Shown piece by piece: positions 1 to 12,900 of a stretch of 64,000 nt of DNA. Each line of letters starts with the position of its first letter. Position 1 is the first letter of the stretch. Location of the stretch: assembly GCA_963920765.1 (NCBI GenBank), contig OY987249.1:17394483-17458482 (forward strand), given 5' to 3'. The notes under the pieces were generated by a model that saw only the letters and a program-made list of their open reading frames with translations, searched no databases and was not told where the DNA came from. A program made the translations under genes and the position numbers. The DNA comes from Ulota crispa. Lineage: Eukaryota > Streptophyta > Bryopsida > Orthotrichales > Orthotrichaceae.

Positions 1-293
1 AGATTGCACAATTGAAATGTGGCATTCTTCTTGGATGTTTGATGTATTGTGTTGTTGCTTTGATCCATCTTTGACCAAATATGGATACGTATTTTGAGAC
101 CATGATGTATAAACACCAATATTCATCAACTCACATATCCAATTCCATTGTTGTTTTTTGGGTTGGATGCAAAATTCTTGTGATCACAAGCGTTCTTCAA
201 GATCATTTTCCAAATTGTTGAGCAATTTTACTGTATAGGCCAAAAACTACTCTCCCGAACCAAAATATGGTTCAATGGTCTCTAAAGGGTTAA
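1..293. repeat. Dispersed repeat, copy 1 (cut by window start)
   Basis: About 287 bp that match the reverse complement of 21794-22080 nearly base for base, including the stretch around the TTGTTTTTTGGGTTGG core. The inner end reads CTCTAAAGGG followed by TTAA at 290-293, which resembles the ends of the TTAA-flanked elements elsewhere in the window. The left end lies outside the window, so the full length is unknown. The pair flanks the large gene in opposite orientation. Confidence 0.85.
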
Positions 294-947
294 TCACTCT
301 TAAGTTTGATAAAGAAGTGAATGTGCTAGAGGGATTTAAAAAATGACAACGACTTTACGTCCAAGATTCTACATTTACTAAAATATGAGTTTGTGTGCAA
401 GTTGTGGACCTTGGAAATGCACCAACACAATCCGGGAAGTTTTTAAGCTCAACCGGCCAATATCTAACATTCTCTTGGGCCAACCAGCTGTCTAAAATAT
501 CCTCCCAGCTAAGCCTATAGAAAATAAAGAATCTTTTCTTTTTTTCCTATTCAGCAATTCTCAAAATCAACCGGCTAGCTTGTAACTAAATGCCGGTACT
601 CCCCATACATTGTGCACCAACACCCAAAAACCACTTGTCAAACCTTTGATTGCTCCAGAAAGTTGCAGACGTCATTATCTGACATTGAGAAATATCTACT
701 TCGGGAATGGAGTAGACCAAATTAATTTTCATGATTAATGCATAGCTGCGTTGAACGTTATACAACAAGTACAGGCAGAACACCAATTTGAACTACCTAC
801 GCTGATCGCAAATTCGATGGCTCTATTCTATTCTATTGTTTTCGTTACATTGGACTGATCCAGAACGACCAGAAATCTAGAAAAAATTGGCAAAAAGTAT
901 CGGATCCAGGATCCATCAACCGAAAGACCAAGTACAAAGTCGTGATT
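294..947. other. Intergenic and 3' region of the large gene
   Basis: No gene seen. The part next to 948 should hold the 3' untranslated region of the minus-strand RME-8-family gene. Short open frames here have no recognisable content. Confidence 0.5.
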
Positions 948-3900
948 TTACGACCAAGTTCCTTTCTTTTTCTTTCCCGAGTGCAACTTAGACTTTCGAC
1001 CAACGCTTGACTCCTCTTGGACCTGCACAAATTGAATAATACAAACACGTTAAAATAAAATCTTTGGATGCATTGGCTGTTGAAGTCGTTCTGGGACTTG
1101 AACAAGAAAGCATACCAACAGATTTAGGGATCTTAAGATGCAATAGTTCTACAGAGAAATTTCCCACATAAAGACATCCAAGGACAAGTAGAAACTAAAA
1201 CACAACCAACCCACCACATAGCCATGCTGGACAAAAAAAAAAGGGCACTAAATGCATTAAACTAGTATATTGGATGTTTCTAAGTTCTTCTACCAGCCAG
1301 GGACTCATATCATAGAAAACATACCTTCATCCCAATTGAGACCTTCGAGACGTCTTCATTTGCAGTCTTCGAGGAGTCCCCTCCGTCCGTCTTAGCTGGC
1401 TTTGGTTTCTCTTTCAACTCTTTAGCTTGATTTTCCCTAAACATTATGGACATACAGCTGTCAAAGGAAGAACACAAAATGGTTTGTTTCAATTCAATCT
1501 ACACTTCGAGAGTAATCTTGAGTGAAACACTTGTTTTCTGACACCAAAGCACTAGCGCAAAGCCTTACTTGCGAATCTTAAGAATGGCCTGAAACTTTTT
1601 CTTGGATTCTTCAACAGCATCATCAACATCGTCCACAGAGCAGATGTCAACTGTTGATATTGTTATCCCATACTTGATCTGCAAAAATACAAGGAATATT
1701 AGATAAATGCAGATTAAACAATAGAGAAGATTCCAGAAAATTACCATGCAACTGAGACAATAACCTGACATAATCTTTGAAATGAATAGAAGTAAAGGTC
1801 AAGAATAGAAGCTTACCAATTCATCATTCAGCAACAGATCTAAACAGTTCTCTTCCCATACACCCATCAGGTCATAACAGAGATGTGGCTCTAGAGCAAA
1901 TTTTTGCACCAGCTTTGGATACTTTTCAATCATTCTCCCCAGCTCTTCTTGCACTGTAGAGTAAGAAACTTTAGCTGAAACTGAAGTACAAATGTGAAGA
2001 GAAAGCTTCAAACCTTCATCATATGTAAGTTTCAGTAGTTAGAGTGGGACAATCTGACATTCTTGTATGAAGTACATGATTATCAAAGATTCACACCTTC
2101 TTCAAATGCATCAAAAAACGCAATCATCGCTGCAGCCCTCTTCGTTGTCTTCAGATCAGCTCCTTCTAAAACCAATGCAAGGGCGGCTCCTAAGGGGAGT
2201 GCTCTGTTGCAAAGAGAACCAGGTTGAGGGCACACACATACAATAAAGATGAAACCCACATTTAGGATGGATGATGATTAAATATGATAGTGTAATATCA
2301 TGTTTATGCTAAACCAATAAATGGATTCACTTTTTAAGTAAAAGCAGCAACCAGACTTACCTATTAAATACAATATTCAATTGATACCGTCATATGAGGT
2401 GCATAACAAAAGAGCAAAAAATGACGCTAATCAAAAAGCAACCACATAATGTCTCGGGAATGGTTAACTAGTAGGCTAGGCATCACTGCAAATTATCAAG
2501 AACCAAGAAGAGGCCAAAAACCACACCGACTAACCTTCCATCGTCAAACTTCACCATGATGTTCTTATTAAACTTTGCAAGAAGAGCCGGATCTGCAAGA
2601 TATCATACCACCACTGCAGAACAATTGAGTCTTACACTGACAACATGAAGTAGTCCAAGCTTTGAGCATCATATCTGGTAGTACATGATGAAAACATAAA
2701 GTTTCTAGACAATTATTAATCAAGAATTTTCCACGACATATCTACTTCAATTTCAATTCTCACCAGATATGATAAACCATTTGACTAAAAATTGAATATT
2801 GCTTCGGTAAACTCGGTAAACTCGGTAAACTCACCAACAGGTCCTGGCTGAGAATCTCTCATTGAAGCAGAGCGAGGAACGGAGGAAGCAGCTGCCACAG
2901 GGGGTGGATATCTCTCTGATGATGATCGAGCCACTGGTACCAACTGCGGAATCGGTGGTTCTGGCACGGAAGCTGAAGCTGTGCCAGGAGATCCATAAGG
3001 TATAAGTGATGTCCCAAAAGATCCTTGTATGACAGGCGACGACACAGAAGCAGTGCGAGGAGATCCATGAGGTATAACTGATGTCCCAAAAGATCCTTGT
3101 ATGACGGGTGACGACACAGAAGCAGTGCCAGGAGATCCATGAGGTGTAACTGATGTCCCAAAAGATCCTTGTATGACGGGTGACGACACAGAAGCAGTGC
3201 CAGGAGATCCATGAGGTACGACTGACGTCCCAAACGATCCTTGTATGACTGGTGGCGACGGAGGTCCCTTGAAAGCCGAACTAGATAGCATCGGCGGTTT
3301 GTTCGTTGGAGAGGGAACACGTGCAGAAGGAGAGGGAGGGAGTTGACCCATTGAGATAATTCTTCCAGGAGAGGGAGGTAGGTTAAGGCCAGGAACCGCA
3401 GTCCTATTAAGGGAAAGACTGGTGGCACGAGGGACAGCAACACGCGCTCCAATAGGAATGGCGATAGAGGGAGATTGAGGTGGCAAAGAATCCCTCCTAG
3501 AATCTGAACTAGAATCGAAAGATTGTCTAACGGTTAAACCAGGGATAGGTGATGGAGGTGACTTGGAAACAGAATGGGTGCTGGCAGCATTTGAGGGACT
3601 AGACTGTGAAAACCGGCTTGATGGAGAACTACCCAGGTTAGACTCCTTGGGGTCACCTAAGGAAAAAGAAAGCACGGACGTCGGTGAAGCTGAGGGCGAG
3701 TCCACAGAGTTTCTTATTTCAGCGGCCCGGAAGCTAGGGTCATCTGCAAATAATCCAAAACTTGGAGTACTTTGGTTCTGTACCGGAGCTTCAATCTCGA
3801 CTTCACTGGTGTCTAGATTAGAGGACTGCCCGTTTAAGGTAGTCGAGGGGTTTTGATCCTTGACTAAATCTCGAAAGATGTGTTCGGAGACTCGGTTCCC

Positions 3901-6900
3901 TTCATCGTGACTATCTTCCTGAGGACTAGAAGATACGACCTTTTCAAAAGTTTCGTCCACAACATCGCCAGTGTGATTGAGATGCCTCACAGCAACTGCT
4001 GTGACCTTGGGACGGCCCATGCGTCCAAAATATCGACCACCAAAGAAGGTGGTACTGTCATATTCGAGCTTCTCTTTAAACAAACGTGCATCGATTTCGG
4101 GCCTTCGAGCTTGGTTCCCCTTGCTGAACTCAGGACTGAGCCGTCGAAAGAATACCTGGAAGTCCACAATTACACTACCAGGCCGCTTTCCTATAATGTG
4201 TACGTCACTAGTATCTACCTCAGCACCAATGGCAACACTGCGTTTAAATACCCCATCTGCTTCGTCCCTGAAATCTGACATGGTCGCCTTCGGAAAGGAC
4301 ACGGACGCATCGACCACGGAGATTTGTCCCAGTCCAGATTCTTCCACACTCACTCCTTCCAAGGAATCTTGAGTCCACCATTCACAAGGATACTTGTGTT
4401 TCAAAAAATGCTTCACCGTCTCGGAGTCTACTACTTCATCTCTAATATGATCAGTAGGTGTGGTCCAGGCTCCATAATTCTTGGCATTCTCAGGCACTAA
4501 TTTGTCTAACAATCTACTCACCTCAGCACCCTTGCGCTTATCTGCACACATTATCGCTAAGCACTCAATTGCACGCTGTACCACCCCATCGGAACCTTCT
4601 GCATCAATTATGAAGTCTGCCATTTTAGGGACTACTCCTAACCTTAATGCAATATCCACAGTCGCACCGCTGAGCCTCATTAACCGGAGTAGTAACATAA
4701 GGCTACATATGCGTGGATCTGTCCCAGCATAACCAGCTGCAGACTTCGGGACCCTTAGTTGAAGAAGAGAAACTACGTTCTCCACCAATTCTTCAGAGAC
4801 GATACAATCAGCAATATCCGAATGGTCAGCAATAGCGTGGATCAAGCACATAGCAGGCTGAGCAAGTGCTCGACGCTCATTTGGGTTACTCATGAAGTCA
4901 TAGACGGGAAGGAAAATGTCAATGTTCGATTGGCCCTCCTTCAGATACGGTCGAGCTTTGAAAAGTAGCAGCAAAGTGAGCAGTAGTCGCCTTCGGTCAT
5001 CGAAATTAAAAACATCGGCATATGCTCCAATAACGACAGCCTTGCGAACTTCACACAAAAATCGCGCTTCAAGAATATGGCCAAAGTCATAACCAGGATC
5101 CCTCAAAAACTGATCCAGAAAGAATCCACCAAGATACATCTCGGGAGCATAACCAGCATGCTCGCTATCTCGGTACAAGGTCTTGGTATCTCCGTACAGA
5201 ACGGTGATCAGTATCCACCGGACGAAGACAGGTTGCCCTCCTTCCATTGACCAGGTGGGAAGATGAGACAACCTCTGTTGTCGCATAACATTCTGCAACA
5301 TGTAAACTTCTTGGTTGAGTGTATTCTTCACAAGAAGCCGCTTCCCCTCATCCCATACAAGACGTGGCGAATGGTAAGCACCGTCAAACTTCCGGCAGGC
5401 TTCAGCAGGATCTCTGGCTATAGTTGATAGAAGATCCACAGGAAGCAGCCGTAAAAACGTCTCCAGAACTGTTGGTTGCACACTCGCCCTGTCCTTTTTG
5501 ATATACTCAACAATGTTTACCAGCTCATACATATCAGTGGCCTCTCCAGCTCCCTCATCATAATTACTATGTCCATTAGCAGATCCGTTTGCAATCCCAT
5601 TTGCGGACCTACTAGCCAGAGACTTGCGCTGAGACAGGTCCTCAAGAAGTTTAGAACGTCGACTCACGCCGCTGCCAGCTAGAAGGAGCTGTCCAAGTGT
5701 ATGTGCAGCGACGATGCGCCCTGCCTCAGGAATGTGAGTTGTATCGGGGTTATGCGCATCATCGGAATCCGCAGCTACTAGTTTTGGGAGCCTAACACCA
5801 CAAAAGATAGCTAGCAGTGGTAAAAGGACTCCGGAGGCTGAAAACTGATTTGTAGCTAATACTGTGGCTGGAATACTTTCACTGAGAGAACGAAGAGCGT
5901 GAAGGATGACCAAAAGCAGCTCTTCCATTCCGCCATCATGAGGACTAGCTGCAGAATCCCATAGCTTGACTGCAAGTGTGGCCATCAAGTTCGATTGAAG
6001 TACAGCCGCTCTTCCAGATTCATCCTCGACCAGCAATTTCACAATACAGGCAATTTCGACTTGGATACGCGATAGGCTATGTCCTCTAATTGCAATTGCT
6101 GAGAGCAAAGAGGGGCGACACCGTGCAATGAGTTCTGGCCTGCCCACCTTTACAGCGTACTTCAAGGTCTCCTTCAATGAAGCCAGCACTGTCAGGTATT
6201 CTTCAAACCTAACATACTCTTCTTCATCTTCTTCAATGCTTGTATTCGAATCTGATTCCGCATCGAGAACGTGCAATTTCGTCTCTAGGTAGTCCAATGC
6301 AGCATCAAGGAAGTCATTGCCTGCTGGCAAACCAAAGGTCTCCCACTGACCAGATGCAAGACCTTTCACAAAGACTCCACCTACACTTATCTCATTCTTG
6401 AGACACTCGTACCGGAATGATTGTATCCATTCTGATTCATCGCCGATATCACCGTTTCCTGTGGCCAGAAACATGTGCTGCTGCTGCAGTCGATCTATTA
6501 CACGCTCATAAAGCTCTGCCCTGACTTTTGACGTCCAGATAATCATTGGTTGTTCAAGATCAGAACCAGCCATTGTCATGAACTTGTCGGGTCCCTCGGT
6601 ATGCTCTAGACACGCAAGCAAAGGACTTGGAATGATATGGGTCATCATCAATCGTTCTTGTTGCTGAATGAGATTTGGGTGCAAACCTCCAGCCTGCTTA
6701 AGCATGAGAACCAAAGTACCAAGGACATCGGCAGCTGAGTAAAGGAGAGCAGATTTTGTGTCTCCAGCTTTAAGAGAAGTATCAGCCGGTGGAATGGCTA
6801 GTAATAATAGCGGGAGATAAAGGGCCTGTAAAAGTGAGCAAGCAAGAAATCCAGTTACTACTGTTGTTCCAGGTCACTCCAATGAAGGACGATGATAAAG

Positions 6901-9900
6901 AGGGTCTCAACACTGAGCAATAGAGTACCTGAACTGCTGCAATTCAACTCCTGACCGCTTGAAATCGGGATACCCATATCGCATTCATTCCTAAGAGTAA
7001 ATGCAAAGCTCAGAAAGCAAACCTGCTTGATAACACGTTCGTAGAAGTCTTCATCACCAGCAAAGTTCTTCAAACAGCTCAACGCTGCAAAAGATGCAGG
7101 CGCAGGACCTCGAGGCGGACTGGCTAAGGCATCTCCAGCAGCTAAGCAAAGAGCCCAGAAGAACCCTTCCTGCCATCTATTATCATCGCAAAGGCAGAGT
7201 CTCCCAACCCTGAAGAGTTCGATGATTACATAAGAACGTTATAGTATCCAGAAATCGAGACTTGTAGCCAAAAGTGGGCGGTCAAATATAACGAGGGACA
7301 CAGAATTCAGTCCATAGAGGCCACGGCAAAGAAGTTGAGTAGACCCTAGATCAGTAGTAACGAGAGTTTACCATCCTGAACGGACTGAAGAACAAATGAA
7401 ACACAAGAATGAGAAGGAGTACACAAATAAACTACATTCAGAATGCAGGACTACAAAAATCTACCGAAAAGGTGAGTTTATTCATAGCTTAAATATCCCA
7501 GAAGCCAAAAACGCGACGTTCTAAGAACCAAGATTATTGAGGGAAAACTCTGAAAGGGAACGTGAGAAGACTACCTGAAGGAAGAAATAAAAGTCAGCAC
7601 ACGAAATGAGTCATTACACAAACATCAATTGTAGGACAGCGGGCAACATGTTAATCAATGCAAGACTATCAACCGAATCATGAGAAAGCAAGCAAAAATA
7701 GTTCCAGAGAGAAAATCTTACTTTGAAGAACAAGCGATCTCCAGAATGAAGAGAGATCCTGTAACAGTAGATTCTAGACTTGCGTTGGTGCTAGCTTCCG
7801 GAAAGGTACCATCTGAATTTAGCTTTGTACCAAGAGATAAAACACTCAACGCAAAATTTACAGATAATTGTGGTATTTCGTCATCACTGCACCAGAACAG
7901 AACGAACAAAATTGAAAAGTCAAAAAATCAGCCTCAAATGCCACAAGCAAAGATTGCAATTATACTCAGAAAAAACCGTTCGCTAACTTATCGGTTGAAG
8001 AATATTTTGAGCTTTCGTTATAATTGTTTGATCAGTTCCCATAAGTCAGTGTTTACGAATTGTTTTCCAGGGTTCATAAAAAAAGCAAGGTTCAATGCAG
8101 TTGGGGCTTAAAAATGTGCAGAACTTCCATTTACTTCACCAAATTAGTCGCACTTTGCAAGTTAGATCGTAGAGAAGGATAAAAAAAGCCAATGCATCTA
8201 GCAGAGCAGAAATAGATTCTGCTATTGCGACAGAGAGGAATGGCAGGTGAGATAATCGCAGGCGGACAACTCTATACCTCGTAACAGAGGCACAGTATCT
8301 CCGCAATATTCGAACAGAAAAATGCAAAAACTCAGTAGCAACCAGGGGTGCTTCTTCTTTCTCTGCAAGGCAAGTTTTAAGAGACGGAGTGGCAAGTGTG
8401 ATAAGAACGGTCTCAATGTCGTCTGGCAGCACCAGTTCAGGGAAGCGATCGACAAGTTGTGCCTGCAAACCAGGAACAGAAAAAAATCATGGTATTCGCA
8501 CTCTATCGATTCAATTTATAATTTATAATAACATAGGCGACCGCGTAGCAAATTACAACGATTTGTGCCGGAAAAATGTGTACTTCTGTAGTAACATCCA
8601 AGTTAATAAAAAACAAAGAAAAGAATAATGAGATAACTTGGAAGACGACCATGCCGTCTGGAAGTTCCGAGTACATACTAAACTCACCGATCGAATAGGC
8701 AGGCTGTAAAAGTTACAATCCTCAGATGTAACTTGATCGAAAACTGGACAATACTCACCAGAGCACGAAGTAACAGATGAGTATGAGGCACCTCCTCACG
8801 AACTGTAGATATCTCTGCTTCAGAGCTGACCGAGATCTTTGTTGACATCCTCAAGTCCTGTAAATGAAAAAGGTATGTATAAGTAGGGTTTTTGCGCTGG
8901 ATTATGTTCTGACTCTACATAAGGTTTATATGGTTATGTAAGCTCATGACCAGTACACACTAACCAAACACTGAAGGTACAAACTTCAATATCACCGAAA
9001 ATGACAAACGCACGAGTTTTCACCTGCATAAGACTGTTAAGAAAACCATTTGGATCGTTTATTGGATAGTTTGGAAAGCGCTCGCCATCGAGCAAATTCT
9101 GAATGTAAAACGGAGCTGAAAAGACTGATTCTGTAGATGCAATAAAAAGAACGCATGTTAAATCCGTCCAGACGCAAAGAGCATGCACTGGACTTCTCTT
9201 CTTCACTTATATTCGAATTCCCAATGGAAGTATATAATAAATTATTGATCAAAATTGAAGACCTGCAATATGGTGAGAGAAGCTTACCAGCCAACTCTGG
9301 ATAGGTTAATGGAGCTTTAGGGACATGGATGTACAATGCTAAGGGATCTGTAGCACGGAACTTGACATACGCCTCTAGCTCACAGGTTAGGTGATCGAGC
9401 AGGAGCTGTCTCATCTCCGAGTTCCATATTACCTCAGGACCATCCTGCTCGGAATCCAATTGTGCTAAGAATGATTCTGGACCCTACAGCCAGTAAATCA
9501 TAGTTGTCAGCACAGACTTTCATGCCGGACTATACAACGAAAAGGTCTTTGGTTGAAACCCTCGAATTCAAAACCCAAGTTCTCGAACTCAACTCAAAAG
9601 GTCCCGTACCTCTGACATGAGCTTCAGAATCAAGCCTTCAGGTAAATATAAGTGCAGGACACTGTCTCGCCAAGTCCCATGATCACCGTTTTCACTATCA
9701 TCATTTTCACGGTTTGGATATGACGAAACATCCTGTCTCAAGAGAAAGTTTCATTAATATTTGTTGACGGCAACTCAAGATGGAACCAAGCTTCTAAGAT
9801 TTCAACATTTCTACACTGCAATGAGGAAAAGAAAGGTGTTGAGTATGCCATACGGGGGAAGGCTACCTGAAGTAAATGGCACCGAGCAAGAAATTTTGCA

Positions 9901-12900
9901 ATTCTTGTTTTGTCCCAATCAACAACATCACCATCAAGAAGCTTCCAAAGAAGAATTTCGAACGCTCCAAATTTGTAGAGGTGTGACATTGCAGTTCTAT
10001 TTGCATTCGTCAATGTAGTCACAACCTCTAGAATCCTGTCAGAACAAAGACAAGCGCTGCTTAGACCAAATCAACTACGGAAGATTACTAATTTACGCGT
10101 AATAGAACAGATGAGAAACCAAATTGCGCTTCAAAGCAGCTCAAAGGTCATTCACGTAGAAACGCAATATTCGTTGCTGCCGACGATTTCTCGTATACCT
10201 GTTGGATTTTATTCAGAACCTCGCCCAATGAAAAAGCATAAGCTTAAAATAGTCAAAATTCCGTATTACTCACTTCAGGTAAGCGTGATAGTCATGAGAA
10301 AATTTGCCACGAGGGACCCGTGTGAACTTCACAAGAAGTGCTAGCTAGTTCTTACTACGCATCTGATAAAAGCATGAACAGTGCTATTCAAAATGCAATT
10401 AATTAAGAATGGCAAAAATAACCTGTTGAATATTGGACTCTTTGCAAGGAGGAGGGACTGCACTAAGTGACAAAATATCTCCTCCCTCGAAAAATTAAAG
10501 CATGCGGCTGAAGGTGGAAAATGGTCAACGTTGCTATCACTTCCAGATATCCTGTCGAAAAAAGTCGTGACAAAATCAGTGAGGGCCGATTCAAGTATTC
10601 AATAACCTACTGTACAACTGGAACGCGAAGTCCTCAAAAGGCACATCCAACTACTTCAAGAATACGAACAATATGATATGCACTGCAAACTATCATCATA
10701 CGAAAGAGTACCTTAAAAGGGCTTCCAATAAGTCCAGTGCTAAACCCAATTGAATTTTTTCTGGAACCTTTTCGTCCTGCCATCTAATAGCTTCTTTAGC
10801 ATCCATGCTGCCAGCTTGAGATGCTCTTTCCAGCAAATCGTTAGCTCTTCCAGAGGGAATCCTCACGAGTTTCGCCTTACCGTCAGTTCCAATATACCGT
10901 AATGTTTCCACGGCGCCTCGCGATAAAACATCTCCGGAAGACCATGCATCACACTCAAACCGATGCTTGTCTCGACAACACTGCCAATTTGATAACAAGT
11001 CGTTAAGAGAACTTTAAACCAAAAAGCTTAGATAAGTACTTCAAACCATTAATGCACTAAAAATATTGGGGTCCACATCCAAGCAACTTTCAAACTGCCA
11101 TGTATCATGACTATAGAAATCCTTGAAAATATTTGTACAGCAACTCTTTGACAAACTTCTGAAGAAATTGGTGCAAGTTAATCACATATGCTAGACATCT
11201 AATGAATATCTTGAGAGGCAACAAAGTTCCTGCAATATGTGAGTACTTCACGTAACACACCTTCGCCAATGATAGCACAATAAGGGGCACAACAACGGTA
11301 GCTCCTCCACTGCGGACAAATCGTAGAACATTATCCCGGCCCCCTTTCTCCACCGTAACTAATAAAAACACCACCAGCTTGAAAACGAAGACATGATGTT
11401 CACTCTCCACCACCTCACGAAGCATCCCAACAGCAGTCTGCAACAAAGACGTCACCAACTTACTATAATCAGTAAAAGTCGGTATTGACCTGGCAATTCA
11501 TGTTGTTTCAACAGTTCAATAGGTTATAGCTGTCATTATCCAAGTTTTGACAGTCGCTTCAAATGAGGCAGTACCTCTACAACATTCAGTGTGTCAAGAC
11601 AAAAAGAAACTTCTTCAGCATGTCGTTCATAAATCCAGATAAGCACGTGGACAGCCAATCGTAGGTCAAGCTCTGGTAAGTTGTTGTGACCAAAAAGCGG
11701 AGTAAAGCCGAGCACCATAGCCTGAAAAACTGATTGAAATATAGCCAATGGCTCATGCAGCTGTCCAACAATTCACCGCCCATAGCAAGATTTTCAGTAA
11801 TGGTTATTCACACCAAGGTAACAGGTAGATCAAGGTTGAAATTTACACTCGTAATTAGCAATCAATCTTCCTGTAGAAGACATACAGTGGGCTAACTCAA
11901 AAAACGGAAAGTCTAGAAAGTAAAAATATCATAAATGTTAGAGCTCATAAAAGCGCATACCAAGCTATAGCAGTTGATGTGACATTCAATCCCAATATTT
12001 CAGTTTTCAAAGTTTCACATACCGTCCAAAATGAGTTGTTAGGAGAATCAGGAGGAGGACAATGGTCCACAAGAAGTTCCAGGTGGACACCACCAATCAC
12101 AGAGCCTTCGCCTTCACTAGCTGAAGAGTACATGAGTTGCATATCTGCAGTATTATAAAAGAGTTGGTGGTCCTCTGTTGACGCATCGTAATACCCGTCT
12201 ACTTCATCTTGAAGAAACTGCACAACACAAGCTCTCAATATACAGAACCGCATGTAATGAACGTCTACCGCATTGAATTCGAATGTGCAGCATAAACCTT
12301 GTGTCCTTCCACAAAGCAGAGGAGTTATCAGGCTTGTAAGCATCTGCAACCAATTCTAACAAACACCATAGAACCTCAAATAATGGCTACATACATCACA
12401 AGCTTCGCGTGGTAACTAAGTAAGATCTAGCAACTATACTAACCTTTCTGAGCTCCAAACGCTTCAGGTCATTCCATACTAAAACAGGTGATTGAAGAGT
12501 TTGGCTTCGCAATACTTCCAGAGTATCTATCCACGCTGAAAGATTTCCACTTGCTTTATCCTGCAGATACTATGTGTATGAGCTTCAAGCTTGCTTATTC
12601 AAAAGCAGGGAAAACAGAGACGGTCAAACGCACACTTAAATGGACCAGTTGATCACCGAGTTTCATAATATGAAATCATTTGTGAGAACAAAAGAGCTGA
12701 CTTATCACATATAACCGATGTTATGATACGCTTACCATGCCTGCCAATTTCACCTCAGCTACCTTATTGGCATACAGCTGCATGACACCCTGAACCAACA
12801 TAAAATCGAAAGTGAGCCACAAGCTAAATCGGATAAAGACGCCGTGAGCTCAACACCTCTACTAGTCATCTTCAACGAAGCGTTACCAAACGTATTATGA

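Noticed and set aside
3563..4372. Plus-strand frames opposite the large exon
   Set aside because: Overlap a minus-strand exon that has clear family similarity; they have no recognisable content.
7680..8111. Plus-strand frame of 143 codons
   Set aside because: Overlaps exon 7722-7886 and intron sequence of the minus-strand gene; no recognisable content.
8136..8277. Continuation of exon 8278-8462 to the in-frame stop near 8136
   Set aside because: A GT donor at 8277 joined to 7722-7886 keeps the frame and restores the family order, so the read-through is intron.
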